In this document: piece after piece, positions 1-12,749 of the stretch
How positions within the stretch are numbered: position 1 is the first letter of the stretch
Layout: each line of letters begins with the position of its first letter
Assembly: GCF_958298935.1 (NCBI RefSeq)
Contig: NC_084923.1
Location: 36,734,501-36,798,500 of the forward strand
Direction of reading: 5' to 3'
Length of the DNA stretch: 64,000 bases
Source of the DNA: Phragmites australis
Lineage: Eukaryota > Streptophyta > Magnoliopsida > Poales > Poaceae
Made by a program: the position numbers and the translations under genes
Notes under the pieces: generated by a model
Database searches by the model: none
The model's input: only the letters and a program-made list of their open reading frames with translations
Told to the model about the DNA's origin: nothing

Positions 1-1898
1 GATTTGAAGATTTCATGTACCGCAACGTGTAGCGCAACTCTTGCGTGTCCTGGGTACAGGGCAGCAGTGCTAGCAAAGGAACGACATGGGGGTCCACGAC
101 ACGAAGAAGACGTGTGCGAGTCCGTGTACAAAATACCACCGTAGGTACTGCTGGTAACTGTAGTCGTTGTAAGGGGCACCAAACTCGATCACATCCACAA
201 GAGCGTCGCCTCACTACTGCAACTAGGGCTGCATCCTGATGGTCAGGTTAGCCATGCTCCTTGGTGGTCCCTTAGTCAACAACCTACAATTGAGTGTCAA
301 TTAGAGGAAATCAATACACATAATAAAACAAGGTATGTGACATTACAACTCATGTGCGTACGGAAGCAGGAACACAGTCTCCCAGCGGGACCAGGACCTC
401 CTAGTGCCATCCAAACTGGCGCATCACGCGATGCACGACGTAGTCTTCGATGAATACGATGAACACCAGTTTTTTCCTCATCAGCCAAAACGCCGAGTCC
501 CTGAAGCACAATTCAAAGATCCAGCGGATTGTCGTAGCACAAAGTCGGCGGTGTATGGCTCCCAAACGACCATCAGCCCTTAGACGGTCGAACTGCTCAG
601 TGAAAGCCTCATACGCTGAATGAACCTGAACTCCTGCCCACTGCAGCTGCAAAATTATAGTTCATCTAAGTTAGGTTATCAATGTTACACCACTAAAATT
701 TTAACAGAACTATGAAGGACATACCCGTTGGCGTGTCCACAGTGATCCCATCATAGGCATGTCGATGTCGTTGCCAGCATACATCTCTGAGATGTAATGC
801 ATAGGCACCACGAGTGGTCATCCTACCTGAAAGCACTCAAACGACCACAGCTGAAGCAGAAGAGGCATACCTATCAAGTTGGACGTGTTGCGTGTCCTCA
901 CGCAGGCGTCGCACATCGCGCGGTAGGTGGCGCAAAGAACTGCCGAATCCCAAGACACCTGAGGCACATTGATGACTGTTGTGTTAGCAATAGCCCGGGC
1001 ATAGGCTATCCAACGTGAATCCACAGTGTTGCCGTGGCTGGAGGTGAGCATCACCCAACTGAAAAACCATAGTATGTAAGCATCCAGATGTCGAGCAACC
1101 TGGTACTCCGTGGGATCCTCGGCTATCCTTTCACCTGCATAATTTTATTGATTGTTATTACCGATAATAAATGGACAAAGGGTGTGCAATATGAAATTAG
1201 AGAAGCAATGAAAAAAATTACTAACTCTGAACTGCTCCAACCACTACTTCTTAGGGCCATGCTTCTGATGCTCCTCAATGGGCGACATGTTCAGTGGCTC
1301 AGGTAGAACTCCTTGAAACCTCTCAAACAAGTCTTGCTGCCAACCAGCTGGAGTGATCGAGACCGATCGGTTCACCAGAAATCGGTAACCCGGTCAGCAT
1401 GGAGACGTCCTGCAGCGTGACTACCATCTCCCCAAACGGCATGTGGAACGTGTGTGTCTCCAGCCTCCATCTATCGACCAAAGCCAAAATAAGGGAAAGG
1501 TCATACAGGAACCGATGTGACCGCTCCATCTGGCCCTCGTCCTCCTGACCCTCAGTCACTTGATGTGGACCCATGTCCTCATCTGTGGCCTGAAGCATCC
1601 GTGCAAGCGGAAGAAGTCATGCGCGACCCAACCTGCAAATACATGACCTAATTAGTTACGACAAATTAAATCATCTGTGTACATTGAACCATCTGTACAA
1701 ATTGAACCATATGTACAACTTGCCGAACCAGTCTGGGTGCAGTCGCCAAGCAGTCTTTGGCACATGAATACGTAATACAGGAATACTCAAAGCGTCACGC
1801 GTGGCGTGTAAGAAGCCACGGTGACGCGCGTCCACAGAATGGTCGACAAGCTCGTACGACACCTCCATCTCTACAAAAAATAGAGCAACATAAAACAC
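1..1898 (-). pseudogene. Plant mobile domain (PMD) protein, MULE cargo, decayed and partial
   Basis: Pieces of the PMD family (often annotated as serine/threonine-phosphatase 7 long-form-like) lie in the usual order. The N-terminal part is at 1898-1671. The core with LVDRWRLETHTFHMPFGEM and the LTGLP motif is at 1598-1323. A middle part with DSRWIAYARAIANT and LLLQLWSFE is at 1054-818, a part with HRVMRQFGW at 652-401, and a C-terminal part with YLRWYF in the first 200 bases, running out of the window. A frame change near 1350 and an in-frame stop just after (PKK then stop) break the core; gaps between other pieces are probably introns. PMD proteins occur as host genes (MAIL1/MAIN) and as passengers of MULE and Ty3 elements. 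Here the same-strand position downstream of a transposase marks it as cargo. Its function in the transposon is unknown. Confidence 0.75.
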
Positions 1899-2099
1899 GG
1901 AATTATTGTAAACTGATGATCACATAATTAATATGTCAATAACATAAACTGTACACAAACTACTTTATAAGATAGAGAGAACATAAATAATACATAAATG
2001 AAAACACTTAGTTTTTACATCAAGAACACGAAAATAACACAAATAATACCACTTAGTTTTTTACATCAAGAACATAACAGTTACCCAAATAAATAAAGA

Positions 2100-4975
2100 A
2101 ACACATTGTTCCTAAATAGCATATCCAGCAAGGTCTGCCCCAGTCCCGTGCACTGCTTGTCCTCCACGTGCAACTCTCCAACGTCTAATACCGGTGGATG
2201 GTCCTTCTCCATCATCGGCACGGCTAGAGTGTGGGTATTCCTTTGCCTTGTGACCATACTCATCACACTCACTGCACCTCCTGACAGGGCTACCAACTTC
2301 AGCTTCATCCATATCATCACGAATACGCCTAGTCCGCGGTCAACCAACTTTTCCATGGGGATGTCTAAGCAACATCATAGGGGGCAGACATATCGGCATA
2401 TCTCTATCGTAAACTGTGAAGTCACCATGCGCACTGAATCCATAGAACTCTCCAGTCCAAGTCAGTACCATATTTTCCTTCAAGTAAAATGGTGACACAT
2501 ATACTGAACTTTCCACACCTCCTTGTGATAATGCAGCCAACAAATGAGAACATGGGACGTGTAAAAGCTTTGGTTTGTTGCAGGAGCATTTGCACCATCA
2601 ATTGAAAACTTGCCCTACGTTCATCTCATGAGTGACAATTTTGGTATCGTTCCCCACTCCTCCTTTTGATCTCAGGGTTATCTCAAAGCGGTGCTCATTG
2701 ACGCCCATGCTATGAACCATATGTTGTACTGCCTTCGTGTTCTTCTTTTGGAGGTACTCCATCATCCGTTGGGCATACGGTGTACGCATTGTTGTACAGT
2801 GACTCACAACAACTGCATGCCTCTTCTAGTAGTGACCAATAACGTACAATATTCCCTCAACGATTGCAACAATAGGGAGCTCACGTAGCCCTCTGATAAC
2901 CCAATTGTAAACCTTTGCTATATTGGTACTCATGACGCCATACCTACCAAATAACATCAAAACAAATAGGTATAAAGTTTCAAATAAAGACGTGGCCCAG
3001 TACACGAACCTAGCACCCCCGGTCTCATAGAGTAAGGACCACTTCTCCTTTGGCTCTGCCTCAATCCAGTGCGAGAAACATTTGCTGTTTTTTGCCAACC
3101 TTCTTCTCATATTAGGAGGATCAATGCCTTCTCCAAGAGGCGGCAATGCCTCCGATACAATGTCATCACCAGTAACTGGCTCCTTATTTCTCTCCTGCAC
3201 GTGCATTCTTGTTTCCTTATCCAACTCCTTCCACAAAGCATCAAATTTGCGACTTTGGTTCTGGCTACACAGCCTCTTGAACATGTCCATCAGTGCTTTG
3301 CTCTTGAATTGCTTGTGGAAATTTACTCCCATGTGACGCATGCACCACCTATTCTATAGGTCATGCCAAGGGAATAGCTCACTTGAATCTTCTTGCAGTG
3401 TCTTTATAGCAGATAAGATCCCAACATCCTGATCATGTATTATGCAAACATTAGGTTGATCACGGACAACCCCAACCTTAAGATGCCTAAAAAACCAGAG
3501 CCAGCTCAACCTACTCTCACCCTCCACAAACGCAAATGCCAAAGGAAGTATCTGGTTATTTGCATCAACACCAATTGCAGTGAGAATCTGGCCTTTGTAC
3601 TTCCCAGTCAAGAATGTACCATCCACGCAAAGCAAAGGAAGGCAATGCTAGAAGGACTGAATACACTGACCTAAAGAAGAAAAAAAAGCACGCCGAAAAA
3701 TCCTAGGTTGGTTTTCATCAAGTTCAGTCTCCTTGAAAGCAGTATATGTGCCAGGGTTCCTGACCTTCAGAATTTCAAGCACACGGGCTAGGTTGCAATA
3801 AGAAGCCTCATATGTACCCCACCGCTTTTCCAAAGTTTTCTGCTTTATACGCCAAGCATTTTGATAAGTAATCTCATATTTGAACTGTTGTAATATTGAT
3901 CGTTGGATGAACGAGCATTCCATGTCCCGCTTCTGAATAATCTCAATGAACAATTCATTTGCAACTAGTGCAGCAGTGAGGTTGTGGTGCTTTCGACCAA
4001 TATTTTTTAGCATACAATTATGTTGAACCACTCTTGAGGCTACCCAGTGGGTTGAATGCTTCAGCTTGTATGCATGAACATAAAAGCTTCATCCAAGTGT
4101 TATGCACTTGACACTGTACTTTTCTGGGCTTAAGACAACAACAAATACCTCTATGTGTGATGTCATTGCCCACCGTGTCACTGCATCCTTCATTTTAGAC
4201 CGATTGGGGAATACCTAATTTAGGTGAACCATACTTGAACCATATTCCCAAGGTGAGTCATGGTTCTCCATAACTTGTATCCTCGCTTTGTCAGGCAAGT
4301 TCCATTCATCTGGGATGATAGTATTAGAGCAGTCATCGTCTTCATAATCCTCATCATCACCATCATCTTCATCTACATTTACAGATTCTAATAAAGCTTC
4401 TTCCTCATGAATTGCGTGCGTTACGGTCCACGTTCTCGAGCTCCACAATGATTTCATCAATTTCCTCCCCTATATTAGTCTAACCCTCCTCAACCTCTGT
4501 CGCCCGCCTATGCATAACAACCTCTGCCTCAGTCGTCTACATTTGTTCAACTTCCTCCGTTGACACTGCATGCCCGCGTGTATCCTATTCTTCCATTGGA
4601 GTTGCTGCACTGCTATTATCATCTGCTTCTCTTGGATATGGTTGCACCAGGATATTGAACTCAGCCCGACGCCGCCTACACCACTCCAACCATTTCAACC
4701 ACTTGTCCGTCCGATGCATCGACTTTAACTCACAACAAACTGGATTTAACATACGAGTCCACATGCATTTCACCATAACAGAATAAATCTGAGGTCAAGC
4801 TGAAAGTATTGGGTGAACCATATTTTCATCTCCTTCATCCTTGTACCCTCAGGGCTTGGGTGCTCAAAGATGGTAACTAGAAAATTGCTTAAATCAACAA
4901 CTGCTGGACCGTTACGGATTTGACCATTTCCATATAATACTCTAAGATTTATAGAGTTTGATATAACTGTCACCT
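2100..4975 (-). pseudogene. MULE transposase, decayed
   Basis: Read on the minus strand, the pieces run N to C. An N-terminal domain is at 4973-4770, an acidic stretch at 4460-4215 and the DNA-binding/pre-catalytic region at 4031-3648. The MULE catalytic core at 3635-3354 has CVDGTFLTGKYKGQ and IIHDQDVG, giving two of the acidic catalytic positions. The RHMGVNFHKQFK helix follows at 3341, then TNIAKVYNWVIRGLRELP. The C-terminal region at 2807-2598 should precede a SWIM zinc finger, which I see only in poor form. A degenerate zinc knuckle (CSECDEYGHKAKEYPHS, last Cys replaced by Tyr) lies at 2312-2112. The family normally has one long ORF; here it is split by stops and frame changes. Recognition of the family is firm, exact ends are not. 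Confidence 0.8.
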
Positions 4976-5859
4976 AAAAAATATATCAATTAGAAATAAA
5001 AATCAATTACATTCATACATTACGACTACCTTAAATTGACTAACGCAATGGCCATGCCAACCCAGCGTTACTTGTGCTACAATGAAAAATACTATAGTCT
5101 TCGTTGCCTAAAATCTAATCCATATTACTATCCTAAATCTACATCGAGGATATCATTATTAAATAAACATATTACTAGCACCAACAAATTTAATATAATT
5201 AATTCGCAACAACTTAATAATTAATACCATTTGATATTAGGAGTCTTGCGAATTTTCAAAAATATAATGTTCATTGAATTTTAAAATTTTAACATAAATA
5301 TCTCGGTGCTGCATTGCTTTTTTATCCTCAATTTGTTTTATTATTTTCTGTTGCAAACCACGAGTTCTAAGTTACAAATAATTCAATAAATACCGTACTT
5401 TAGTATAACGTATAATAATATAATCCTACAATATAATCTTACATACATCATCTTAACTAGAGTATCGGTATCTAATTTTTGCACGCACATAAATTTTATT
5501 TTCTTAACCTAATACTAAAATAATTAATACAAAGATTTCTACCTAAAATAAATATTTACAAACACCAAATTATTTTTCTACTCCCTAATTCAATCTAAAT
5601 ACAAATAGATTGATAGACATACATTAAAAACACAATAAAAAGGAAAAAAATTACCTTAACGATTCTTACTCCTCCTCCCCTTCTCCTTCCTCCTCCTCCT
5701 TCCTCCTCCTCCCTTCCTCCTCTCTTCTTCCTCTTTTCTCTTCTCTCTTCTCCTCTCTGCCGGTGTGCTCCTCTCTGTGCAGTCGCAAATGAGACGCCAC
5801 GGAAGCAAATGAGACGGCATGGCGTGCGGGCGCAGGGCCACGGTTATATCTGAATTTTT

Positions 5860-6123
5860 CGCCGTCCCATATGGCAAAATACAGTTTTTGTCGTACGGTT
5901 TGGTGACAACTAATTTTCACCAAACCGTATGGTGAAAACTGACTCGTAACTGCAGCCATACACCCAGTGCTACCGCCGGCACTACGTCAGCAATTTTCGT
6001 CATACGGTAGAGCGAAAACAAGATTTCGCCATACGGTAGGGCGAATATGTATTATTTTTAAATTTCCTCATTTTGGTACTATTTTTTAATATCTGTAAAA
6101 AAATATAATATTAAAAAAATCTC
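5860..6123. repeat. Terminal region of MULE 1 with dyad repeats
   Basis: The motif CATACGGTA or its complement TACCGTATG recurs several times in about 200 bases (near 5895, 5925, 6000 and 6030), usually next to TTCGCC or GGCGAA. Together these form inverted pairs. The outermost stretch is an A/T-rich arm ending at TCTC near 6123. Such subterminal repeats are typical transposase-binding regions of MULEs. The partner end is outside the window, so a terminal inverted repeat cannot be shown directly. Confidence 0.55.
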
Positions 6124-8287
6124 GTTGCCATGCCCCGAGAATCAACTTAGACACAACGATAACTTCCTACAAAACTATCAACTAACAGCTCAACCACTAC
6201 TTCGGCACAACGACAAGGTTATTCTAACAGTGCCTAGGTGCCTCCTAGGCACCCAATCAATACCAATTGATACACATCGAGATGATGAAATTTGATCATG
6301 TACATTCTCAGACCTAAATTGATCATGTACAACATATATAGGAAACTATACAAACTGAAATAAACTTGAGATAATTTTATTAGAGACATAGTAAAATAAA
6401 CAATCTAAACAGCTTACAGCTGTACATGGAGAGTACATCTCTAACAAATTTGAACTGGTTAATTTTCATCACAAAACAGTCATCGTTTTAATCACGAAAA
6501 ATATATTAGATGAGTTTCAACTGATATACATGCTCAATCGCTTCGTCAGTGAACATATATTATTATTTTTAATGTAGACAGCCATCATAAACACGAGTAC
6601 ATTTTCTATACTTGTGTCACAAGTACCAAAAAAATAATCTGTTTGAGGCGTAAAAAGGTGATATTTTCAGTCAGATTTATCCATTAATAAAGAAAGGCTA
6701 GCTTTTGCAATTCATCATTCTTTCAACTTTGGACATCTTCAAAAGTTGTTGACACTCGGAAGCTCCAACAAATGTTTAGGTTTTTTCTATTGATCGATCG
6801 TTAGTTCTTGCATCACAATCACCCAGACACATACATATACACATACACGCAGAAGGGAAGATTTCTAGGAACAGAAACAAACATCAAAGCCGTAATAATT
6901 CAAGAGGGAAAGTACACCGTGGATTCATGCCCGTGTCTTGCTGTTTCAGAACGGCAGGCAGGACGCAGGACGCTTACACGAAAGCTGACAGGACACAAGA
7001 TCTTGCATTGGATTAGCAACTTTAGGGTGAATGAATGCTTGCAGGCAGTAGTGCAATTGTGCGATGCAATTGAGTGCTAGCCTGTGCATATGCCGGGTTG
7101 CGAAATGGCAATGCCTGTTTGAGTCTAGCATGGCCGATCTGACATGTCGCAAGCAGCATTCAGTTGGCCTGCTAGCCCTGCTACTTTGTTGGTTCTCTCA
7201 TTGTTGAAGCATTAAATCTCATGTACTGCCATTAGGAGCTGATCACACTAATACACTTACATCGACGTCAATTTGATGGTCCTGACCATCCATAAAAGTT
7301 TAGACCTGATTAGTTCATGATCCTCACATGCCGGTTCAGTGGACTCAGTTGAATTGCGTACGTACCCACTCATCGCTAGTCAAAAGGTATACATACATAT
7401 AGCCTACTAATGGACTATATGACAGAGAGAGAACTCTTAATTATGAGAAAGCACTGGTTGAAGATACGGTTGTTAGAAAAAAAAAAGAAACACGGCTGCA
7501 TATATTTGTCTGTAGAAGGTAGAGGTTTCTTGCATTGCAACCTCTTTTTTCTACAAAGATGTTGTTTCTTACAACTAGTATGTGATTTCTCAAAGAAAAT
7601 AAGTATGATGCTCCCATTGCAATCACAAACGGTTTCGGAACTGTCAATTTTTATGTGTTAATGCAATAGGCGGTTATCACAAACAGTTCTATAACCCTCT
7701 GCAATAAGGATTATTTATCACAGATGATTTTCCTTTAGGAACTGTATGTGACGTTGAATTCATCGCATACGATTGGCATACAAAATCACCTTTGATATTT
7801 CATATATTACATATGTTTCGTTGCTTCCAACATATCGTAGGCGATCCTGCGCAAAACACCATCTATAATAAGTTTTACATAAACGGTTTTTGAACACCAT
7901 CCATCTGTGATGATGAGGCAAGGACAAACCTCTCTGTAGTAACAAATAGTTTTACAAACGAGCAAACAAACATGTCAGTTGAATCTTCAACTCCTGTGGT
8001 ATAAGGGAATTCTATAATTGCTCACCCTTCGTAGTTATTACTCAATCCAGTTAAGATAACGACCCTAGCTAGGAGTCCACGGTTAGAACCATACTCGTTG
8101 CTTTTCGGTGTTCAGCTTTTCATAGAGGCTAACAAAAAGCAGAGCAACATGCCGAGTAGTGGCCTCAAAATAAGAGAAGCAAAAGGCGCTCCTGCCCCTT
8201 TGCACGCAACCTTACAAACATAGCTTTTCAAATCCACCGCAAAAGAGATTTGTCAAGATCATGTAGTCAAATGGCCACACATTTCAG
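6124..8287. other. Intergenic, no gene seen; possible DNA-transposon remnant
   Basis: No ORF here resembles a known protein. Between about 7610 and 7960 a loose motif recurs (ATCACAAACGGTTT, ATCACAAACAGTTC, ATCACAGATGATTTTC, ACATAAACGGTTTTT). Such spaced copies resemble subterminal repeats of CACTA-type elements, but I see no CACTA terminus, so this is only a suggestion. The rest is AT-rich unique-looking sequence. Confidence 0.3.
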
Positions 8288-10361
8288 TGTGCTCGGTGAG
8301 AAACAAGCGGAGACATGTCTAGTTGTATATGATGAGGTATTGATAACAGTTGATATATCCTGAACTTGGTTAGTATGTGTTTATAGATGTTTAGTCTTGT
8401 TCATGTCTAACTCGAGTTGGTAGTGTTTGAAATTGGCGAATTCTTCTATGTACGCAGAAAAATTACACACATAAGAAGTTCCAATGTTCACTGGAAGTTT
8501 CGGTGTGGGCAGTGTATACTCGTCGGACTATTTCTTGCAGAGAGCAACTTTTTTAGTGAAATTGGAGATCAATGCACCAGAAGGTCCGGTGAATGTGGTG
8601 GCTACACCGGAGGGTATCACCGAAGCAATTTCAGTGCTAGAGCAGAAATGAAAGCAAACACCGGATGGTTCTGTGATGGACTTTGAGAGCGCCGGAGTAT
8701 TTTCTGCAGAGAGGAGATTTTTAGCGCTAAGTTTGATTATGTACGTCGGATAGTCCGGTGTTCTAATTGTGAACACCAAAGAATGCACCAGACCTTTTGT
8801 TGCAAAGAGGTTGCGGAAGGGTGGTTAGGTGGATTAGCACACACCGGATTATCTAGTGATGGACATGAGATAACCGGAAGCTTTCACCGGACCTTTTCCT
8901 GTAGTGAGCAAAATTTTTCTATAACAGATAGTGTTACACTCATCGGATGGTCTGGTGTTCAGGAGCAGAATACACCGGAACATCTGGTGTTCACGTTTTC
9001 TATAGGATATGCTCTGAGTTAAAGTTTTTTATTTAATGCTAACCTGAAGATGTTTTTGAGTGTGGAAAAATGTGTTTGCTTGTTTAATGGTGTGCAGGTG
9101 ACAGATGCAACTTAGCGATCAAAGATGGGTGATTGGGACTAAGCGAGTGCTTAGAACCGAATGATCAAGGAGGGCTGAGTTGAGTCAAAGGTGATCCTAG
9201 TTGTACATATAAATGTCAAGCAAAACATAAATAGAGGATGAAGATGACGTGTTGACAAAGTCGAGCGAAGGGGATGCTGGTGGAAGTGACAAGGTGACCC
9301 GAAGGATCGGAAGCGGGAGAGACTTGCTGGCGGTCAAGATCACAAGATGGAGGACACGCGTCATCATTGGAGCGCTTGCTTCGGGTGGAATCAAGTGGCG
9401 GCTAGTCACACTTTGAGAAGTGTGCTAGGGTTTCATGGTTTGGTCTCAAAATTGTGGGAGGAATAGAGGAGTATATGACACTATCATAAAGCAAGCATCG
9501 AGGCGAAGCTAAGTCATAAAGGTGTTGTGACTGTTCGATGAATGGAGAAGAAAATGGATTAAAATGCCCTTAGTGGTAGGTAGAAGTGTACTACAAGAGA
9601 GATGTATTTTGGGAAAAAAGCTAGGAAACTTGTGGGGTCAAGTTTTCTAGGCCTATAAATAGAGAGGTAGGGCTATAAGAGATGATGAATCAGCTATTTG
9701 AGCTCCTTGTGCCACCTATATGAAAGTATTGTGTTAAGGTTTTAGTAGAGAGTAAGATGAGTACTTAGTCTATGTAATAGGAGAGAGTTTTGAGAAAAAA
9801 ATCTTTATAATCCACATAAAATAGGGCTAACATCTTTGAGTAATGAAGGTTATTTTATTTCATATACTTGAATTCCCCTCCTTCTAGTTTTCCTCTCTTG
9901 GTTTTCTTGCCTTGTGCGCAAGTTTTTCCCTTCCAGTTTTGATTTTCGTTTTTATTTTTAGGCTGAAATTTCAGTACCCTGTGAGGTCATTCTTCTTGTT
10001 GCTAGAGGCATAAAATTCACATACACATGTTTATGTGATGGGATCTTAAATTTCCTTGCCTCTAGATAATCAACTTGGAGAGTTTCGTTGCTCGGTGTTC
10101 TTCTTTTCTTGTTTCTTTGCTAATTGTGATCTTTCGAGTGCTAAGACACATGAATTGATCTTAAATAGAATCTATCGTTCATATACCATTCGTGGTGTCG
10201 TCTTGCCTCGATTTTCTCTTGTTAAAACTTCTCTTGATTTTTTCTTCCGCTTGAGTTTTGATGTGTGTTGGGTGATCCAAATAAGAGAAGGCTATTGATT
10301 TCACAAGAAATTTGTTGAGGCGCTTATTCACCCCCCTCTAGTCGTTAATCTCGTTCCTACA
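8288..10361 (+). repeat. 5' LTR of the copia element
   Basis: Sequence from about 8690 to 10361 matches 15795-17468 in direct orientation, including the segment encoding MPLDNQLGEFRCS at 10056, the CCGGA-rich part and the end CGTTCCTACA. The first about 350-400 bases have no partner because the 3' LTR is truncated, so the start is inferred: TG at 8288 is a candidate and TG at 8341 an alternative. ORFs inside are LTR shadows, not genes. Confidence 0.75.
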
Positions 10362-10362
10362 A

Positions 10363-10376
10363 TTAGTATCAGAGCC
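10363..10376 (+). promoter_or_regulatory. Primer binding site, initiator tRNA-Met type
   Basis: TTAGTATCAGAGCC directly follows the 5' LTR end. It differs by one base (G to A) from the usual plant TTGGTATCAGAGCC, which pairs with the 3' end of initiator tRNA-Met and primes minus-strand synthesis. Confidence 0.75.
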
Positions 10377-10387
10377 ATTTTGATCAC

Positions 10388-12243
10388 ATGGAGAGAAGTG
10401 GGAAGATTCCGCTGTTTGATGCTAGTGATTTTTCGTCTTAGAAGGTGCGCATGGAGGCTTATCTTCTAAGCCAAGTAAAGAAGTAGTTGATTCAAACTAT
10501 GAAATTCCTGCTGCTCGCACGACTCAGGTTCAAATCGAACAGTATGAGGCTAAAAATAAGACAAAAAATATTTTGTTCACTAGCCTGAGTCGGAATTTGT
10601 TTAACAGGGTCCATCACCTTCGTACTGCCCGGGAGATCTAGAATACTCTAAGTGTCTTTTATGAAGGCACTAACAGATTAAGGCAAGACGCCAAAGCACA
10701 TATAACCAAGAATATCAAATGTTTGTGCAAGGCCCCAGAGAGTCTTTGGATGTGATGTTTGCTCACTTTGATGGGATTATTGGCAATCTTCGATCAACTG
10801 GTGTTTTGTCCTATTCTGACCACAAGAGAGCGATCAAGCTTCTCTATACTCTTGATCGTAAAATATGGGAAGTGAAGATCTTGAGCATTGAAGAGTTTCC
10901 AAGTTACGACACGTTGACTTGTGATGAGCTCTTCAACAAGTTTAAATCCACCGAGATAGCCAAGGCGGCTCAAATCGGTCCCCTGTCTTTGAATATGGTG
11001 TTAGTTTCCAGACCTGGTGGTGGCAATCAGTCTGCAGTTGGATTTTCTTGTGCTAACACTTCAACAAGTGGATTTGCTTTGTCTTCCTTGGTTTCTGTCA
11101 TAGAGGAGCAGGTGAACGCGCTAGATGATGAGGATCTTGCACTGATTATGAAGAAGTTCACCCGCTTCTACCACAATCATCGAGACCAGATGAGGGGTGG
11201 TTCTCGTGCCTGCTTTGAGTGTGGTGACACTACCCACTTCAAGGCGGACTGTCTCAAGCTCAAGAAGAGGGAGGACAGTGACCACGACTACAAAAAGTAC
11301 AAGAAGAAAACACAAGAAACCCTTCTTCAAGAAGAACCGTAACAAGATGGCCAAGAAGGCAGCCAAGGCAGCTTCTAGGGCGTTTGTGATGGCTCCCAAC
11401 GACATCGACACTTCTTCCAGCGATGAGGAGAACTCGGAGGAGGATGAACCGCAAGCAAAGAATAAGAAGAAGGCTAAAGACTACACTGGCCTCTGCTTCA
11501 TGGAGGACGACAACAACGAGGACAGCGCCCCTGAGCTGGATCATTCTGAGGTATCATCTTCCTATGACCAACTTTCCATCCAAGTCGATTCCTTGAATGA
11601 TGCTATCGTTATCCAGGATAGGTTACTTAAAAAAGTTGTGTGTGAGTTGAAGGATCTTAGGCCTAATTATGAGTCTGTCTCTACTGAACTTGCATTACTT
11701 AAGTCTAGGCTTGATGTTGAGGAATGTGAGAGTTGTCTGATTGTCATAACTGAACTTGTCAAGCTTGAAAATGTGCATGCTCAAATCGCCAGTCGGCTTA
11801 AGAGCGCCAATAAGCTCCTTGAGTAGGAGTCTATGTCTACTCTCTTAGGTGCTTGTAAGAATTGCCCTTTGCTTGCAAAGGATGTTGAACTGAAAAACAA
11901 GCACCTGAAGAAGCTAGAGTCTAGATTGGAGAGTGGTGGGAGTTCTAAGGATGTGTATCTCTTTTCTCTGGTGGAGAAGTGCTTTTGACTGAGTTGAGTT
12001 AGAGAGCAAGATCAAAAGCTTTTGACTGAGAATGCGTATCTCTTTTCTCTGGTGGAGAAGTGCTCAGAAGGCAAAGGAAAAATGAATTTGATCTTGGCCA
12101 AGACCAAGATATGTGCTAACAATGCGGGTTTGGCTCTTGATTTGGGTTTTGAAAGTGTGGCTTACAGTAGGGAGAGTAATACTATGTTCACCATACCTAC
12201 TAACCAAGAAACTGGGAAGTCTAAAATCAATGTCACAACATAA
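10388..12243 (+). pseudogene. Copia gag, decayed
   Basis: The reading starts at ATG 10388 (MERSGKIPLFDASDFSS) and meets a TAG at 10439-10441, where this family normally has Trp. A second stop follows, and the frame changes before 10719. The 10719-11342 segment contains the CCHC knuckle CFECGDTTHFKADC, then lysine-rich sequence. Another frame change near 11300, in an A-rich run, leads into 11197-11826, an acidic and coiled-coil-like extension (NSEEDEPQAKNKKKAKDY, then leucine-spaced repeats). A last piece lies at 12022-12243. Long gag with a coiled-coil tail is a Sirevirus trait. At least two stops and two frame changes show it is dead. Confidence 0.8.
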
Positions 12244-12749
12244 CCCATCAAGAAACCCATTCCTCAACCCACAAAGAAGAAATCCGCGCCAGAACCCAAG
12301 AGAGCTCCACATCCTAAGATGAGAGAGCCCCAAGTGACCGGAAGTCGAGTTCTTAAGAGACCTACCACTACATCTACTGCCAGAGAGAGGGTCACTTGGT
12401 TGGGTTTTGCTTCCGCCGTAGGAGAGATGAGCGACGTGAGTAGGAGTTGAGCACCTGAAACATGTACCACCCATCTGTTGGTGTACATGAGCCTTTTTCT
12501 CGCTTCCACTCACGAGTCCTAGCACTTTGTAGTCTCTTCCTAAAAGTGTTGTCCGACGTGGATTTTGCCATGACTCATATAGTTTTGGTCCACGTGTAAG
12601 AGGTTTTGAGTCTCAGAGCTTTGGTGGACCACATTTTCCTCATCGTGGTACTCGCCCTCATCATACTAGACATGTTTTACCTGCACCTACTTTTACCACT
12701 TCAGGGCGGATGATCCAGTACTAGATTCCCAAGAGGTTTTTGACTAACC

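Larger units (their letters stand above)
1..6123 (-). mobile_element. Mutator-like (MULE-PMD) DNA transposon, partial
   Basis: The minus strand carries a MULE-type transposase (about 4975 to 2100) followed by a plant mobile domain gene (about 1900 to the window edge). Beyond the transposase N-terminus lies a terminal region with dyad repeats ending near 6123. The end reads GAG followed by a T-run on the minus strand, resembling the better preserved end of the second MULE here (56621). The other terminus and the target duplication lie left of the window, so the boundary at 6123 rests on that comparison only. Transposase and PMD gene both contain stops and frame changes, so the copy is probably not autonomous. 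Confidence 0.8.

Noticed and set aside
8283..8287. TTCAG as target duplication of the copia element
   Set aside because: It matches the right flank CTCAG at only 4 of 5 positions and the LTR start is uncertain, so it is kept as a candidate only.
10056..10298. Frame MPLDNQLGEFRCS and its twin at 17162
   Set aside because: It recurs because both copies are LTR sequence; it is not a gene.
11121..11544. Minus-strand frames of 94-96 codons opposite copia gag
   Set aside because: Antisense shadows of the charged gag tail.
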